From contig NZ_SLWN01000015.1 in NCBI RefSeq assembly GCF_004342025.1, positions 62,001 through 126,000 of the forward strand: DNA of 64,000 nt, in the 5' to 3' direction. Origin of the DNA: Kribbella steppae (GTDB lineage Bacteria; Actinomycetota; Actinomycetes; Propionibacteriales; Kribbellaceae). Shown here one piece after another: positions 25,187 to 34,532 of this stretch. The notes beneath the pieces are model-generated. The model saw only the letters and a program-made list of their open reading frames with translations. It did not search any database and was not told where the DNA came from. The translations under genes and the position numbers were made by a program. Position 1 is the stretch's first letter. Each line of letters starts with the position of its first letter.

Positions 25187-27064
25187 TCAGGGCTTCTCGT
25201 AGGGGAAGGACGGCAGTACGCCGATCTGGTCGTACTGCATCCGGGAGTCGTCGAACCCGGGCTCCCAGCTGACGTTGGCGAAGGTGTCGCACGGTCCCGC
25301 GGACGGCCCGTGGTACGGATCGCTCTCGGTGTTCGTCACCTTCACGTCGGAGAACGCGAACCCACAGCCGCCGAAGTCCATGTGCACGCCGTACGGCTTG
25401 CTGTCCGGCATCGACGGATCGGCGTTGGCGTCGTCGATGATCAGCTGCGACACGGCCGCGTCCGGGGTGTACGGCGGCTGGTTGCGGACGCCGTACGCGT
25501 AGAACGGACCGGTGTCACCGCTGTCCTTGGCCAGGTGCGACAGCCGCACGTGGTGGACGGTGTTGCCGCCGGTGTAGTTGTCCTGGTTCGGGACCTCCGG
25601 TCGCGACTCGATGCTGATGCCGTACCGGGCGCCGTGCTCGACGACGGTGTGGCTGATCTCGTTGCGGCCGCTGTTCATGATCTCGAAACCGGCCGAGTCG
25701 CCCGGGACCAGCTCGCCGATGTGATGGATGTAGTTGTTGGTGAAGGTGTTGCCGTGGGCAAGATCGCCCTCACCCGGCCACCCGCCTTCGACCTTGATGC
25801 CGTCGTTGCCGAGATGCTCGAACAGACTGTCGGAGACCGTCGTCTTCTCGTTGGCGAACAGCAACTCGATCGCCGTGAACCCGGTCTGCTGCAGATGCAA
25901 CCGGGTCAGCTGGACGCCGCGGGTGTTGGTCAGCGTGATCGCGCCCCACCGGTTGCGCGGCAGCTCGATCTGCGTGTCGTACTTCGGGTACGGGCGTTTG
26001 TAGCCGGAGTCACCGGTGCCGTTCCAGCCGTAGCGGTACCACTCCATGAAGTCCGTGTGCTGGATCGCGAACCCGTCGAGCGTCAGGTTCTCCACCCGTC
26101 GATTCACCGACGCGCCGGCGATCGAGAACACCTGCGTCAACTCCGGGCGCTGGACCGTGACGCCGTCCATCGTGCCGCCGGCCGGCTTGTAGTACAGCTG
26201 CTTGGCCGGGTAGTCCAGGTAGTACTCCCCCGCCTGGTCGAGCAGGCTGAGCGAGTTCTGCACGAAGTACCTCGAGCCGCCGCCGGAGTTGATGAACCCG
26301 TGGCGCGCCGGGTAGACCAGCGTCGTCCGCCCCTTGGTGAAGTTGATGTCCAGCAGCGGCACCATGTCGGTGAACCACGACCAGGATCCACCCGACCAGA
26401 CCGTGACCTGGGCAGGCCACGACGTACCGAGCCGCAGATCCCAGGCCGGATCCCAGTCACCGGCATTGAACCCGATCTGGTCCCGGACCGCCTCCTTGGT
26501 CGGATCGAACAGGATCGAGCGCAGGTACGGCGCCCATTCCGCGTCCGACCGCCGGTTCGGGTACCGCGCGGTGGTCGCCCGCTTCCCCTCGGCGTACAGC
26601 GTGTAGAACGGCTGGTCCACGTCCACCGGCGCCTTGAAGATGCCGTCCTTGTACGGCGTCCAGCCGGTGACCTCGGTGGCGCCTTCGAACACCGCCTTGC
26701 CCGGACCGTCGGCACTTCGGTAGACGACCTGGCGGCCGTTCGACCCGGAGTCGCGGTCGTCGAAGGTGATCGTCTTGTCGACCTTGTACGTACCGGCCTT
26801 CAGGTTGACCACCAGGTCGCAGGACAGGTTCTTGTTGAGGTTGCGCGTGCGGATGGTGTCGCGGGCATGCTCGACCGTCCGCCACGGCTTGGCCTTGCTA
26901 CCGATCGCCGAATCGTTCCCGTCCGGCGAGACCCAGAAGGACGTGCATCCGGCCTGGTCAGCAGCCGGCGATGCACCGGCACCCAACGCCGAGCCGCCGA
27001 AGACCGCCGCGGGCACCAGCAGACCGACCGCGAGACCGATGATCAAACCTGATCGTGTCGACAT
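25187..27064 (-). CDS. Secreted right-handed beta-helix protein, paralogue 1
   Basis: The 625-residue protein has a Sec signal peptide (residues about 1-35), then CTSFWVSPDGNDSAIGSK and WRTVEHARDTIR, and a long parallel beta-helix. This start and the TTARYPNRRSD segment resemble glycoside hydrolase families GH141/GH120 and related lyases, so a glycan-cleaving role outside the cell is likely but the activity is unassigned. It is the most divergent of three tandem copies: its C terminus is FPYEKP, while the other two share FPYDVAGR. The start may also be GTG 27073, which would make a GTGA overlap identical to that at the next gene junction. Confidence 0.82.
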   Translation of the reverse strand: MSTRSGLIIGLAVGLLVPAAVFGGSALGAGASPAADQAGCTSFWVSPDGNDSAIGSKAKPWRTVEHARDTIRTRNLNKNLSCDLVVNLKAGTYKVDKTITFDDRDSGSNGRQVVYRSADGPGKAVFEGATEVTGWTPYKDGIFKAPVDVDQPFYTLYAEGKRATTARYPNRRSDAEWAPYLRSILFDPTKEAVRDQIGFNAGDWDPAWDLRLGTSWPAQVTVWSGGSWSWFTDMVPLLDINFTKGRTTLVYPARHGFINSGGGSRYFVQNSLSLLDQAGEYYLDYPAKQLYYKPAGGTMDGVTVQRPELTQVFSIAGASVNRRVENLTLDGFAIQHTDFMEWYRYGWNGTGDSGYKRPYPKYDTQIELPRNRWGAITLTNTRGVQLTRLHLQQTGFTAIELLFANEKTTVSDSLFEHLGNDGIKVEGGWPGEGDLAHGNTFTNNYIHHIGELVPGDSAGFEIMNSGRNEISHTVVEHGARYGISIESRPEVPNQDNYTGGNTVHHVRLSHLAKDSGDTGPFYAYGVRNQPPYTPDAAVSQLIIDDANADPSMPDSKPYGVHMDFGGCGFAFSDVKVTNTESDPYHGPSAGPCDTFANVSWEPGFDDSRMQYDQIGVLPSFPYEKP

Positions 27065-27069
27065 CGCGA

Positions 27070-28941
27070 TCACCGCCCCGCCACGTCGTAGGGGAAGGTG
27101 GGCAGCACACCGATCTTGTCGTACTCCATCTTCGAGGCGTCGAAACCCTCGGCCCAGTTCGCGTTGGTCACCTGGTTGCACTGGTACGACTGGTACTTGT
27201 CGTCCGTCACCTGGCCGACCTCGATGTCGGCGAAGCTGAAGCCACAACCGCCGGCGTCCATGTGCACGCCCCGGGTGCCGCTGTCCGGCATCGAGGCGTC
27301 CGGGATCACGTCGGTGATCACCATCTGCTTCACCGTGTTCTGGATCGGATGCGGCTCCTGGTTGTCGACGCCGTACGTGTAGAAGGCGCCCATGTCACCG
27401 CTGTCCAGACCGGTCTCCTCCAGCCTGATGTAGGAGAAGTTGTTGTTCAGTGCGTACCCCTCGCCGTCCTTCACCTCGGGACGGGCCTCCAGACTGATGC
27501 CGTACCGCGCACTGTGCTTCACCACGATGTGCGAGATCTCGTTGTTGCTGGTGTCCATCAGCTCGAGCCCGGCCGCGTCACCAGGGACCAACTCACCGAT
27601 GTGGTCGATGTAGAGGTTGGTGAACGTGTTGTGGTGGGCGACGTCGCCCTCCCCTGGGTAGCCGCCCTCGACCTTGATGCCGTCGGCACCGATGTTCTCC
27701 AGCAGGCTGTCGGAGATCTTCACGTGGTCGTTGGCAGCGTTCAGGTAGACACCGTGGTAGCCGGTGTCGCGCAGGTGCAGCCCGGACAGGCCGATGTTGC
27801 GGGTGTTGGTCAGGGTGACGGCACCGAACCGGTTGCGGGTCATCTCGATCTGGCGGTCGTACTCCGGATACTTGTGCTTCTGGCCGGAGTCACCCGCGCT
27901 GATCCAGCCGGAGCGGTACCACTGCATGAAGTCGGTGGACGTGATCCCGAGCCCCTCGAAGGCGATGTCCTGAAGCCGTCGCGTCGGCGAGGCCCCGGCC
28001 AGCGACAACACCTCGGTCTGCGTCGGGCGCAGCACCCGCTTGCCGTCCATCGTGCCGCCGCGCGGCTTGTAGTACAGCTCCTTCGTGGCCCAGTCGAGGT
28101 AGTACTCGTCCTCGGCGTCGAGCAGGTCCAGCGAGTTCTGGACGAAGTACCGCGAACCGGCCCGGGAGTTGATCATCGCGTACCGGGTCCAGTAGTCCAG
28201 GATGACCTTGTTGTCCTTCCAGTCCGCGTTCTTGATCGGCACCGTGTCGGTGAACCAGCTCCACGAGCCGCCGGACCAGATCATCAGCTGAGCCGGCCAG
28301 TCGGTGTAGCTGTTCAGGTTCCAGGTCTCGTTCCAGTCGCCGTCGGTGTAGCCGACCTGGTCGCGGACGGCCTCCTTCTCCGGCTCGATCAGGACCGATT
28401 CCAGGTACGGCGCCCATTCCACGTCCGACCGCCGGTTCGGGTACCGGGCCGTGGTGGCGCGCTCGCCGTCGACGTACAGGGTGTAGAACGGCTGGTCGAT
28501 ATCCACCTTCGCCTTGAAGATGCCGTCCTTGTACGGCGTCCAGCCGGTGACCTCCTGCGCTGCCTCGAGCACAGCCTTGCCCGGACCGTCCGCGCTCCGG
28601 TAGACGACCTGGTGGCCGTTCGACCCGGAGTCACGATCGTCGAAGCCGATCGTCTTGGCGACCTGGTAGGTGCCTGCCTTCAGGTTCACCACCAGATCGC
28701 AGGACAGCTGCCGATTCAGACCCCGCGCACGGATCGTGTCACGGGCCTGCTCCACGGTGCGCCAAGGCTTCGACTTGGTTCCGGGTGCCTTGTCGTCGCC
28801 GTCCGGGGCGACCCAGAAGGACGGACAATCCGCGGCCTCTTTCTCAGGCGTGACACCGAGAGCGGAACCGGCCCCGATCACCAGACCTACGCCCAGAGCC
28901 AGCCCGACTGCCAGACTTCGCTGCGGCCACACCGCGATCAC
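27070..28941 (-). CDS. Secreted right-handed beta-helix protein, paralogue 2
   Basis: The 623-residue protein has a Sec signal (SLAVGLALGVGLVIGAG), the same N-terminal beta-helix entry CPSFWVAPDGDDKAPG, a Trp-rich WSGGSWSWFTDTVP loop and multiple beta-helix coils (IADSLLENIGADGIKVEGG-like repeats). It is closest to paralogue 3, and the last 60 codons of the two are nearly identical. GTG 28941 overlaps the stop of paralogue 3 (GTGA). A secreted glycoside hydrolase or lyase of GH141/GH120-like type is the best guess. No catalytic residue can be named from sequence alone. Confidence 0.82.
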   Translation of the reverse strand: MIAVWPQRSLAVGLALGVGLVIGAGSALGVTPEKEAADCPSFWVAPDGDDKAPGTKSKPWRTVEQARDTIRARGLNRQLSCDLVVNLKAGTYQVAKTIGFDDRDSGSNGHQVVYRSADGPGKAVLEAAQEVTGWTPYKDGIFKAKVDIDQPFYTLYVDGERATTARYPNRRSDVEWAPYLESVLIEPEKEAVRDQVGYTDGDWNETWNLNSYTDWPAQLMIWSGGSWSWFTDTVPIKNADWKDNKVILDYWTRYAMINSRAGSRYFVQNSLDLLDAEDEYYLDWATKELYYKPRGGTMDGKRVLRPTQTEVLSLAGASPTRRLQDIAFEGLGITSTDFMQWYRSGWISAGDSGQKHKYPEYDRQIEMTRNRFGAVTLTNTRNIGLSGLHLRDTGYHGVYLNAANDHVKISDSLLENIGADGIKVEGGYPGEGDVAHHNTFTNLYIDHIGELVPGDAAGLELMDTSNNEISHIVVKHSARYGISLEARPEVKDGEGYALNNNFSYIRLEETGLDSGDMGAFYTYGVDNQEPHPIQNTVKQMVITDVIPDASMPDSGTRGVHMDAGGCGFSFADIEVGQVTDDKYQSYQCNQVTNANWAEGFDASKMEYDKIGVLPTFPYDVAGR

Positions 28942-30800
28942 CGCCCCGCCACGTCATAGGGGAAGGTGGGCAGCACGCCGATCTTGTCGTACTCCATCTT
29001 CGAGGCGTCGAAACCCTGCACCCAGTTGGCATTGGTGACCTGGTTGCACTGGTACGACTGGTACTTGTCGTCGGAGACCTTCCCGACCTCGATGTTGGCG
29101 AACGAGAACCCACAGCCGCCGGCGTCCATGTGCACACCGCGGGTGCCGCCGGCGTCCGGCATCGACGGGTCGGGGATCACGTCACCGATGACCACCTGCT
29201 CCACGGTGTTCTGCACCGGGTGTGGATCCTGGTTGTCGATGCCGTAGGTGTAGAACGCGCCCATGTCACCGCTGTCCAGGCCGGTCTGGTCCAGCCGGAT
29301 GTACTTGAAGCTGTTGCCCGACGTGTACTGATCGCCGTCCTTCACCTCCGGCCGCGACTCCAGGCTGATGCCGTACCGCGCGCTGTGCTTCACGACGATG
29401 TTGGAGACCGTGTTGTTGCCGGTGTCCATCAGCTCGATACCGGCCGAGTCGCCCGGTACCAGTTCGCCGATATGGTCGATGAAGACGTTCGAGATGGTGT
29501 GGTGGTTGCTCAGGTCACCTTCACCCGGCCAGCCGCCTTCCACCTTGATGCCGTCGGCACCGATGTTCTCCAGCAGGCTGTCGGTGATCCGGGTGTGGTC
29601 GTTGGCGAACAGCAGGTAGATCCCGGTGAAGCCGGTGTCGGACAACCGCAACCGGGTCAGGTCGATATTGCTGGTGTTGGTCAGCTTGATCGCACCGAAC
29701 CGGTTCCGCGGCATCTCGATCTGCCGGTCGTACTCCGGATATTTGTGCTCGAGCCCGGCGTCCCCACTGGACACCCACCCGTTGCGGTACCAGGTGACGT
29801 AGTCGGAGTACTGCACCCCGAGCCCGTCGAAGGTCACATCGTGCAGCCGCTGATCAGGCGAAGCACCAGCCAGATCCAGCACGGTCTTCACGGTCGGCCG
29901 CAGCACCCGGACGCCGTCCATCGTGCCGCCGCGCGGCTTGTAGTAGACCTCGCCGGCCTTGTAGTCGAGGTAGTACTCGCCCGCCTGGTCGAGGAAGCTC
30001 AGCGAGTTGTGGAAGAAGTACCGCGAACCACCACGGCTGTTGACCATCGCGTAGCGGGTCCAGTGCTTCAGCGTCGTCTGGGTCTTCTTGAAGTTGGTGT
30101 CGAGCAGCGGAATCGTGTCGGTGAACCAGCTCCACGAGCCGCCCGACCAGATCGTGATGGACGCCTGGCTCAGGTCCCAGGTCGGGTCCCATTCCCCCGG
30201 CGTGCCCCACAGCCAGTTGCGCACGTCCATCTTGTCCTCTTCGTAGAGGATGGACGTCAGGTACGGCGACCAGGTGTCCTCGGTGCCACGGTTCGGGTAC
30301 CGGGCGTTGGTGGCCCGCTTGCCGTCCTCGAACAGCGTGTAGAACGGCTTCGACGGGTCGACCTTCGCCTTGTAGATCCCGTCCTGGTACGGCGTCCAGC
30401 CGGTGATCTCCTCCGCACCGGACAGCGTCGCCTTCCCGGGGCCGTCGACACTGCGGTAGACGACCCGGTGCCCGTTTTTGCCGGAGTCGCGCTGGTCGAG
30501 CTGGATCGTCGAGGAGACCGGGTACTCGCCGGCCTTCAGGTTGACGGTGATGTCGCAGCCCATCCGGTCGTTGAGCTGCTTGTTCCGGATCTCGTCGCGG
30601 GCGCGGGTGATCGTCTTCCACGGGCTCTTCTCGGTGCCCTTCGCGGCATCGTCGCCGTTCGGTGCGACGTAGAAGTTCTCGCAGTTGGCCGCACCGGCGG
30701 GCTGGGTGTTCAGCTGGACGGCAGCCACGGCCACCAGGGCAGCGGCTACCACCCCGGCGCCGACGCTGAGCGCCGTACGCTTGGTTCTCTGTCTGGACAT
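28938..30800 (-). CDS. Secreted right-handed beta-helix protein, paralogue 3
   Basis: The 620-residue protein has a Sec signal peptide (residues about 1-37, ending PAGAA) followed by ENFYVAPNGDDAAKG, ARDEIRNKQ and a parallel beta-helix with the coil SLLENIGADGIKVEGGWP. The conserved segments RATNARYPN and WSGGSWSWFTD are shared with paralogues 1 and 2. An ATG start with GAGAGGA upstream supports the call. It is the first of the three in transcription order and lies 23 nt after the RraA-type aldolase. All three were probably made by tandem duplication and may differ in linkage specificity. Confidence 0.84.
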   Translation of the reverse strand: MSRQRTKRTALSVGAGVVAAALVAVAAVQLNTQPAGAANCENFYVAPNGDDAAKGTEKSPWKTITRARDEIRNKQLNDRMGCDITVNLKAGEYPVSSTIQLDQRDSGKNGHRVVYRSVDGPGKATLSGAEEITGWTPYQDGIYKAKVDPSKPFYTLFEDGKRATNARYPNRGTEDTWSPYLTSILYEEDKMDVRNWLWGTPGEWDPTWDLSQASITIWSGGSWSWFTDTIPLLDTNFKKTQTTLKHWTRYAMVNSRGGSRYFFHNSLSFLDQAGEYYLDYKAGEVYYKPRGGTMDGVRVLRPTVKTVLDLAGASPDQRLHDVTFDGLGVQYSDYVTWYRNGWVSSGDAGLEHKYPEYDRQIEMPRNRFGAIKLTNTSNIDLTRLRLSDTGFTGIYLLFANDHTRITDSLLENIGADGIKVEGGWPGEGDLSNHHTISNVFIDHIGELVPGDSAGIELMDTGNNTVSNIVVKHSARYGISLESRPEVKDGDQYTSGNSFKYIRLDQTGLDSGDMGAFYTYGIDNQDPHPVQNTVEQVVIGDVIPDPSMPDAGGTRGVHMDAGGCGFSFANIEVGKVSDDKYQSYQCNQVTNANWVQGFDASKMEYDKIGVLPTFPYDVAGR

Positions 30801-30823
30801 GTGGGCGGGGTCCTCTCAGGGGT

Positions 30824-31675
30824 TCAGTCGCCGGCGGCGGCGTGACCGTTCTGCGCCGGATTCTGGGCCGGATTCTGGGCCGGATTCTGGGCCGGATTCT
30901 GGGCTCGCCAGCGCTCGTACTCGAGGCGGGTCTTCTCGGTCAGGGGGTAGTAGTCGCGCAGCGGCGCGCCTTCGTCGATCCGTCGACGGCTGAACTTCTC
31001 CCACGCGTCGTGCTCGGCGGCCGCCTCGACGACGGCCTCCGCACGACGTCGCGGTACGACGACCGCACCGTCGTCGTCGGCGACGACCAGGTCACCGGGC
31101 AGCGTCAGGACGCCGCCGACCGCGACCGGGACGTTGTACGCCCACGGGAACAGTTCGGACTGGGACGCGTAGTGCGGGGTGGCGCCGGTGGACCAGATCG
31201 GTACGTCGAGTTGCGACACCCGCGGCACGTCGCGGATCCGGCCGTCGACCACGATGCCGGCGCCGCCACGGAGCTTGAAGTAGCGGACCAGCATGTCGCC
31301 GAAGCAGCCGGTGGTGTGGCTGCCGTACGCCTGGACCACGAGCACGTCACCGGGCTGTACCTCGTCGAGCACGGCCCACAGCGCCGTACTGCGCTCGATG
31401 TACTCCTGCGTCTGGCCGTCGGCGATGTCCTCCCGCTGCGGCATGAACTGCAGCGTCAGTGCCCGGCCGACCACCTTCTTGCCGGGAAACATGCTGGTCG
31501 GACCGTCGACGAAGGTCCGGCGGATACCCTGTCCGTGCAACCGGGCGCAGGCGGTGGCCGACCCGATCTCGGACAACCGGGACACCAGGCCGGGATCCGG
31601 TGCCGGCGGGTTCTCGCCGCGCACCGGCAGGTCCCAGACCGGGGCGACCGGGGCTTGTTCGATACCGCTGCTCAT
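30824..31675 (-). CDS. RraA / 4-hydroxy-4-methyl-2-oxoglutarate aldolase family protein
   Basis: The 283-residue protein belongs to the RraA-like fold. Active aldolases of this family cleave 4-hydroxy-2-oxo acids, often with a tertiary alcohol, to pyruvate. Key motifs are ATACARLHGQG, QPGDVLVVQAYG, GGAGIVVDGRIRDV (containing the metal-site R-D) and PGDLVVADDDGAVVVP. In this operon a sugar-acid aldolase is more likely than RNase E inhibition. The last 20 or so residues are an Asn-Pro-Ala-Gln repeat from a 12-bp tandem repeat. It lies 8 nt after the gene at 31684. Confidence 0.85.
   Translation of the reverse strand: MSSGIEQAPVAPVWDLPVRGENPPAPDPGLVSRLSEIGSATACARLHGQGIRRTFVDGPTSMFPGKKVVGRALTLQFMPQREDIADGQTQEYIERSTALWAVLDEVQPGDVLVVQAYGSHTTGCFGDMLVRYFKLRGGAGIVVDGRIRDVPRVSQLDVPIWSTGATPHYASQSELFPWAYNVPVAVGGVLTLPGDLVVADDDGAVVVPRRRAEAVVEAAAEHDAWEKFSRRRIDEGAPLRDYYPLTEKTRLEYERWRAQNPAQNPAQNPAQNPAQNGHAAAGD
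30855..30902. repeat. 12-bp tandem repeat in the 3' end of the RraA-type gene
   Basis: Four perfect copies of GCCGGATTCTGG lie end to end. On the minus strand they encode four Gln-Asn-Pro-Ala units in the C-terminal tail. Perfect identity suggests recent slippage. Confidence 0.92.
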
Positions 31676-31683
31676 ATGTCTCC

Positions 31684-33651
31684 TCAGTCAAGCGCCACGT
31701 GCGCGGCGCGATAGGCGTTACGGGTCAGCCGCAGCTCGAGCCGGATGGTCCGGCCCGGCCGCATCGTGACTTCAAGTCTGTTGCCGCCGACAACGATCGT
31801 CGCGGTGCCCGGCGTCGGCGGCGGCGACGTGTAGGCGGGCGACGGGCCGGGGTACGCACCGGACGCGGTGGTGACGACGGCCTCGTCGATCCGGTCGGTG
31901 CCGAAGCTGCCGGCCTGGACGATCACACGGCGGGTCTGGGTCGCGGACAGGTTGACCAGCTGCAGCCCGGTGCGATCGGGCTCGACCGTGTCGACCAGCG
32001 CGGCGACGTCGGCCGGGAGACCGGGACGACCGCGTTCGGGGTCGAGGTACAGCACGCGCAACGGCAGCAGACCACCGTTGTAGAGGAGTTGCGGCGTACC
32101 TGTGGTCAACTGCAGCAGGGCCTCGGTCGCGACTGGGTTGTGCCGTTGCCAGTGGTGGATGTTCATCTCGGCCGGGTCGGTGGTGTCGACGGCCATCAGG
32201 TCCATCCGGCGCTGCACCTGGGAGAGCGCGACACCGAGCATCGCCTCGGGATAGCCGGGGTTGTCCCCCGCGAGGTAGGCCAGCCAGGGCGCCTCGTGAC
32301 CCGCGTCCTCCTTGTTCCGGAAGTCGCGCACGGTCCGCCAGTCGTAGCCGCTGCGCTCTCTGAGCTGTTGCAGTCGTTCGCGATCGGAGGACTCGAAGGC
32401 GGACTGCCACAACCAGATCGGCAGACCCAACTGCGGCGGCTGGTAGTCGAACCACCCGTCATCGCCGTGTCGGTTCGGGATCAGCAGGGTCGGGTTCGCG
32501 CAGTCCTCGCCGAGCTCGGCCTGCCAGCGGTCCCGGATGCTCAGCTCGGTCTCGTCAACAGATGCTGTGGTGCCACGCTCGTACAGGTGGTCCAGCAGCT
32601 TCCGTGCGATATCGAGTCTGTTCGAGTCCCCGGTCAGGAGTACGCCGTTCACCGCCGCGATGCAGGCTGCGGAGCCGACGCTGTATACGCCATGTGGCCA
32701 GTTCCAGCCGTAGTTGCCGCCGTACCAGCGGCCGTCGTGCAGCTCGCCGACCTCACCGCTCGGACCGACGTTGTCCGGGAGCAGACCGCCGTTGGCCGCG
32801 GCGCGTTCCTGCCAGGCGTCGAGATACTCCAGCGTCCAGGCCGCGAACCGGTCGTTGTGGTCGTAGAGCCAGGCGTTGGCGGTCAGCGTGGTCGCGGCCA
32901 GGTTCACCGCGACGTCACCGGCACCGAGCCGGCGGATCATCTCCGCACCCATCAGGTCGGCCTTCGCCGGATCCTTGAGGTCGTCCCAGGTCTGGATCCC
33001 CGGTACGCCCGCCAGCGGCAACCCGAAGATGCGCATGTTCGTGAGGTCGGCGCCGTACGAGCGCCACTCGTCGTTGATGCCCCAGCGCGGACCACCGCCA
33101 CCGTTGTGTGGTGCGCGGATCGTGCGCGTGGCCGCGTCGTAGTTGCCGGCCGGCGAGCCAGGCAGGTACATCTCGGCGAACCGGTAGGCCCGCTCGCGGA
33201 ACTCCTCGTCACCCGGGTCGGCCGCGCACAGCGAGTAGAAGAAGATCATCGACTCGCCGATGTGGAACCAGTCGTAGCCGCGCTCGAACTCGTCGACCAG
33301 GAAACCGAGATCGGTCAGCTGGCGGGTGACACCTTCCCAGTGCCACTTGGCGACGTCGATCAGGTCGTCAGCACCGCCGAGCTGGTAGAGCACCGGCCAG
33401 TTCACGAATGCCTCGTAGAAGTCGTCCGCGCCGTCCCGGCTCGGCACCGGTCCGGCGTACCGGAGACTGCCGTCGGGCAGGCAGTAGCGTTCGCGGAACA
33501 GCCACCAGCCCTCGTCCATCACGTCGAACAGGCGGCGTTGCATGATCGCCCACGCCGGTGGGCTGCCGATCGGCGTCTCGGCGACGACGCGGGGCGTGGC
33601 TGCGGCGGCGGCTGCGGTGGTGGCATCCAAGCTGCTGGTCATCGTCGTCAT
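31684..33651 (-). CDS. Unrecognised cytosolic protein, probably alpha-helical toroid
   Basis: The 655-residue protein has no signal peptide. It is rich in Trp and Tyr within helices (DEGWWLFRERYCLPDG, YQLGGADDLIDVAKWHWEG, GYDWFHIGESMIFFYSL), a pattern like (alpha/alpha)6-toroid glycoside hydrolases, and the last 120 residues read as a beta-sandwich. I cannot assign a family or name catalytic residues. An intracellular glycosidase acting on the oligosaccharide brought in by the neighbouring importer is the best inference. ATG 33651 overlaps the permease stop (ATGA), which sets the start within a longer open frame. Confidence 0.7.
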   Translation of the reverse strand: MTTMTSSLDATTAAAAAATPRVVAETPIGSPPAWAIMQRRLFDVMDEGWWLFRERYCLPDGSLRYAGPVPSRDGADDFYEAFVNWPVLYQLGGADDLIDVAKWHWEGVTRQLTDLGFLVDEFERGYDWFHIGESMIFFYSLCAADPGDEEFRERAYRFAEMYLPGSPAGNYDAATRTIRAPHNGGGGPRWGINDEWRSYGADLTNMRIFGLPLAGVPGIQTWDDLKDPAKADLMGAEMIRRLGAGDVAVNLAATTLTANAWLYDHNDRFAAWTLEYLDAWQERAAANGGLLPDNVGPSGEVGELHDGRWYGGNYGWNWPHGVYSVGSAACIAAVNGVLLTGDSNRLDIARKLLDHLYERGTTASVDETELSIRDRWQAELGEDCANPTLLIPNRHGDDGWFDYQPPQLGLPIWLWQSAFESSDRERLQQLRERSGYDWRTVRDFRNKEDAGHEAPWLAYLAGDNPGYPEAMLGVALSQVQRRMDLMAVDTTDPAEMNIHHWQRHNPVATEALLQLTTGTPQLLYNGGLLPLRVLYLDPERGRPGLPADVAALVDTVEPDRTGLQLVNLSATQTRRVIVQAGSFGTDRIDEAVVTTASGAYPGPSPAYTSPPPTPGTATIVVGGNRLEVTMRPGRTIRLELRLTRNAYRAAHVALD

Positions 33652-34532
33652 CCCTTCGTCGCTCCTGCGGTGAGGCCGCTGATCACGTGCCGTTGCAGCA
33701 GCACGAAGACCACCAGCAGCGGCGCCACGGCGAGCAGCAGCGTCGGGAAGACGACCGTGTAGTCGGTCGAGTACTGGCTCACGGCTGCGTAGACGCCGGT
33801 GGTGACGGTGTAGAGGCCGCTGCCCGGACCGAGGATGATCTGCGGGTTCACGAAGTCGTTCCACACCGAGAAGGTGTTCAGGATGACCATCGTCACCACG
33901 GCCGGTTTCATCAGCGGGAAGACGATCGACCAGAAGATCCGGTGCTTACCGGCGCCGTCGACCGCGGCCGCCTCGTCCAGGCTGGCCGAGATCGTCATGA
34001 TGTAGCCGGCGTACAGGAAGATCGAGAACGGCAGGGTCAGCGTCGTCTCGAACAGCACGAACCCCGGGATGGTCCCCATCAGGCCGAGGAACTTCAGCGT
34101 GTAGACGACCGGGATCACCAGCACCTGGCTGGGGATGAACGTGCCGGCGACGAACAGCAGCAGGAGCACGCGGTACTTGCGCTCGGTCCGGCGGGCGATC
34201 ACGTACGACACCGGCCCGGCGAGTGCGACGGACAGCACGTTCACCGAGACCACGAACAGCGCGGTGACGGCGTACCCCTTGAGGATGTTGAAGTCCGGGT
34301 TGGTCCAGGCCTTCTGCAGGTACTCGGTGGTCAGCAGGTCCGGCGACAGCGAGAACGGGTGGGTGAGGATGTCCTGCTGCGACTTGAACGCGCTCACCAC
34401 GAGCAGGTACATCGGGACGAGCATCAACACACTCGTCACGACCAGGAACGCGATCCGGCCGGCACCTTTGAACTTGACGGGAGCGGGCCGCGCAACCGTC
34501 GTACGAACCCTGGCCAAGCGAATCGAACTCAT
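33648..34532 (-). CDS. Carbohydrate ABC-transporter permease (MalG/UgpE type)
   Basis: The 294-residue membrane protein has six predicted helices and the EAA loop EAAAVDGAGKHRIFWSIVFP for contact with the ATPase. It is the second permease of the operon importer and ends in GLTAGATKG, as MalG-type proteins do. ATG 34532 overlaps the first permease stop (ATGA). No ATPase gene is present in the operon. Confidence 0.9.
   Translation of the reverse strand: MSSIRLARVRTTVARPAPVKFKGAGRIAFLVVTSVLMLVPMYLLVVSAFKSQQDILTHPFSLSPDLLTTEYLQKAWTNPDFNILKGYAVTALFVVSVNVLSVALAGPVSYVIARRTERKYRVLLLLFVAGTFIPSQVLVIPVVYTLKFLGLMGTIPGFVLFETTLTLPFSIFLYAGYIMTISASLDEAAAVDGAGKHRIFWSIVFPLMKPAVVTMVILNTFSVWNDFVNPQIILGPGSGLYTVTTGVYAAVSQYSTDYTVVFPTLLLAVAPLLVVFVLLQRHVISGLTAGATKG

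Noticed and set aside
25310..28959. Long plus-strand frames opposite the beta-helix genes
   Set aside because: Val/Arg/Asp-rich shadows that mirror the repeats of the real genes; no signal, motif or ribosome site.
30855..30902. Possible CRISPR-like array or plus-strand Ser-Gly-Pro repeat protein
   Set aside because: The units are contiguous 12-mers with no spacers, and they lie in frame inside the RraA-type gene on the minus strand.
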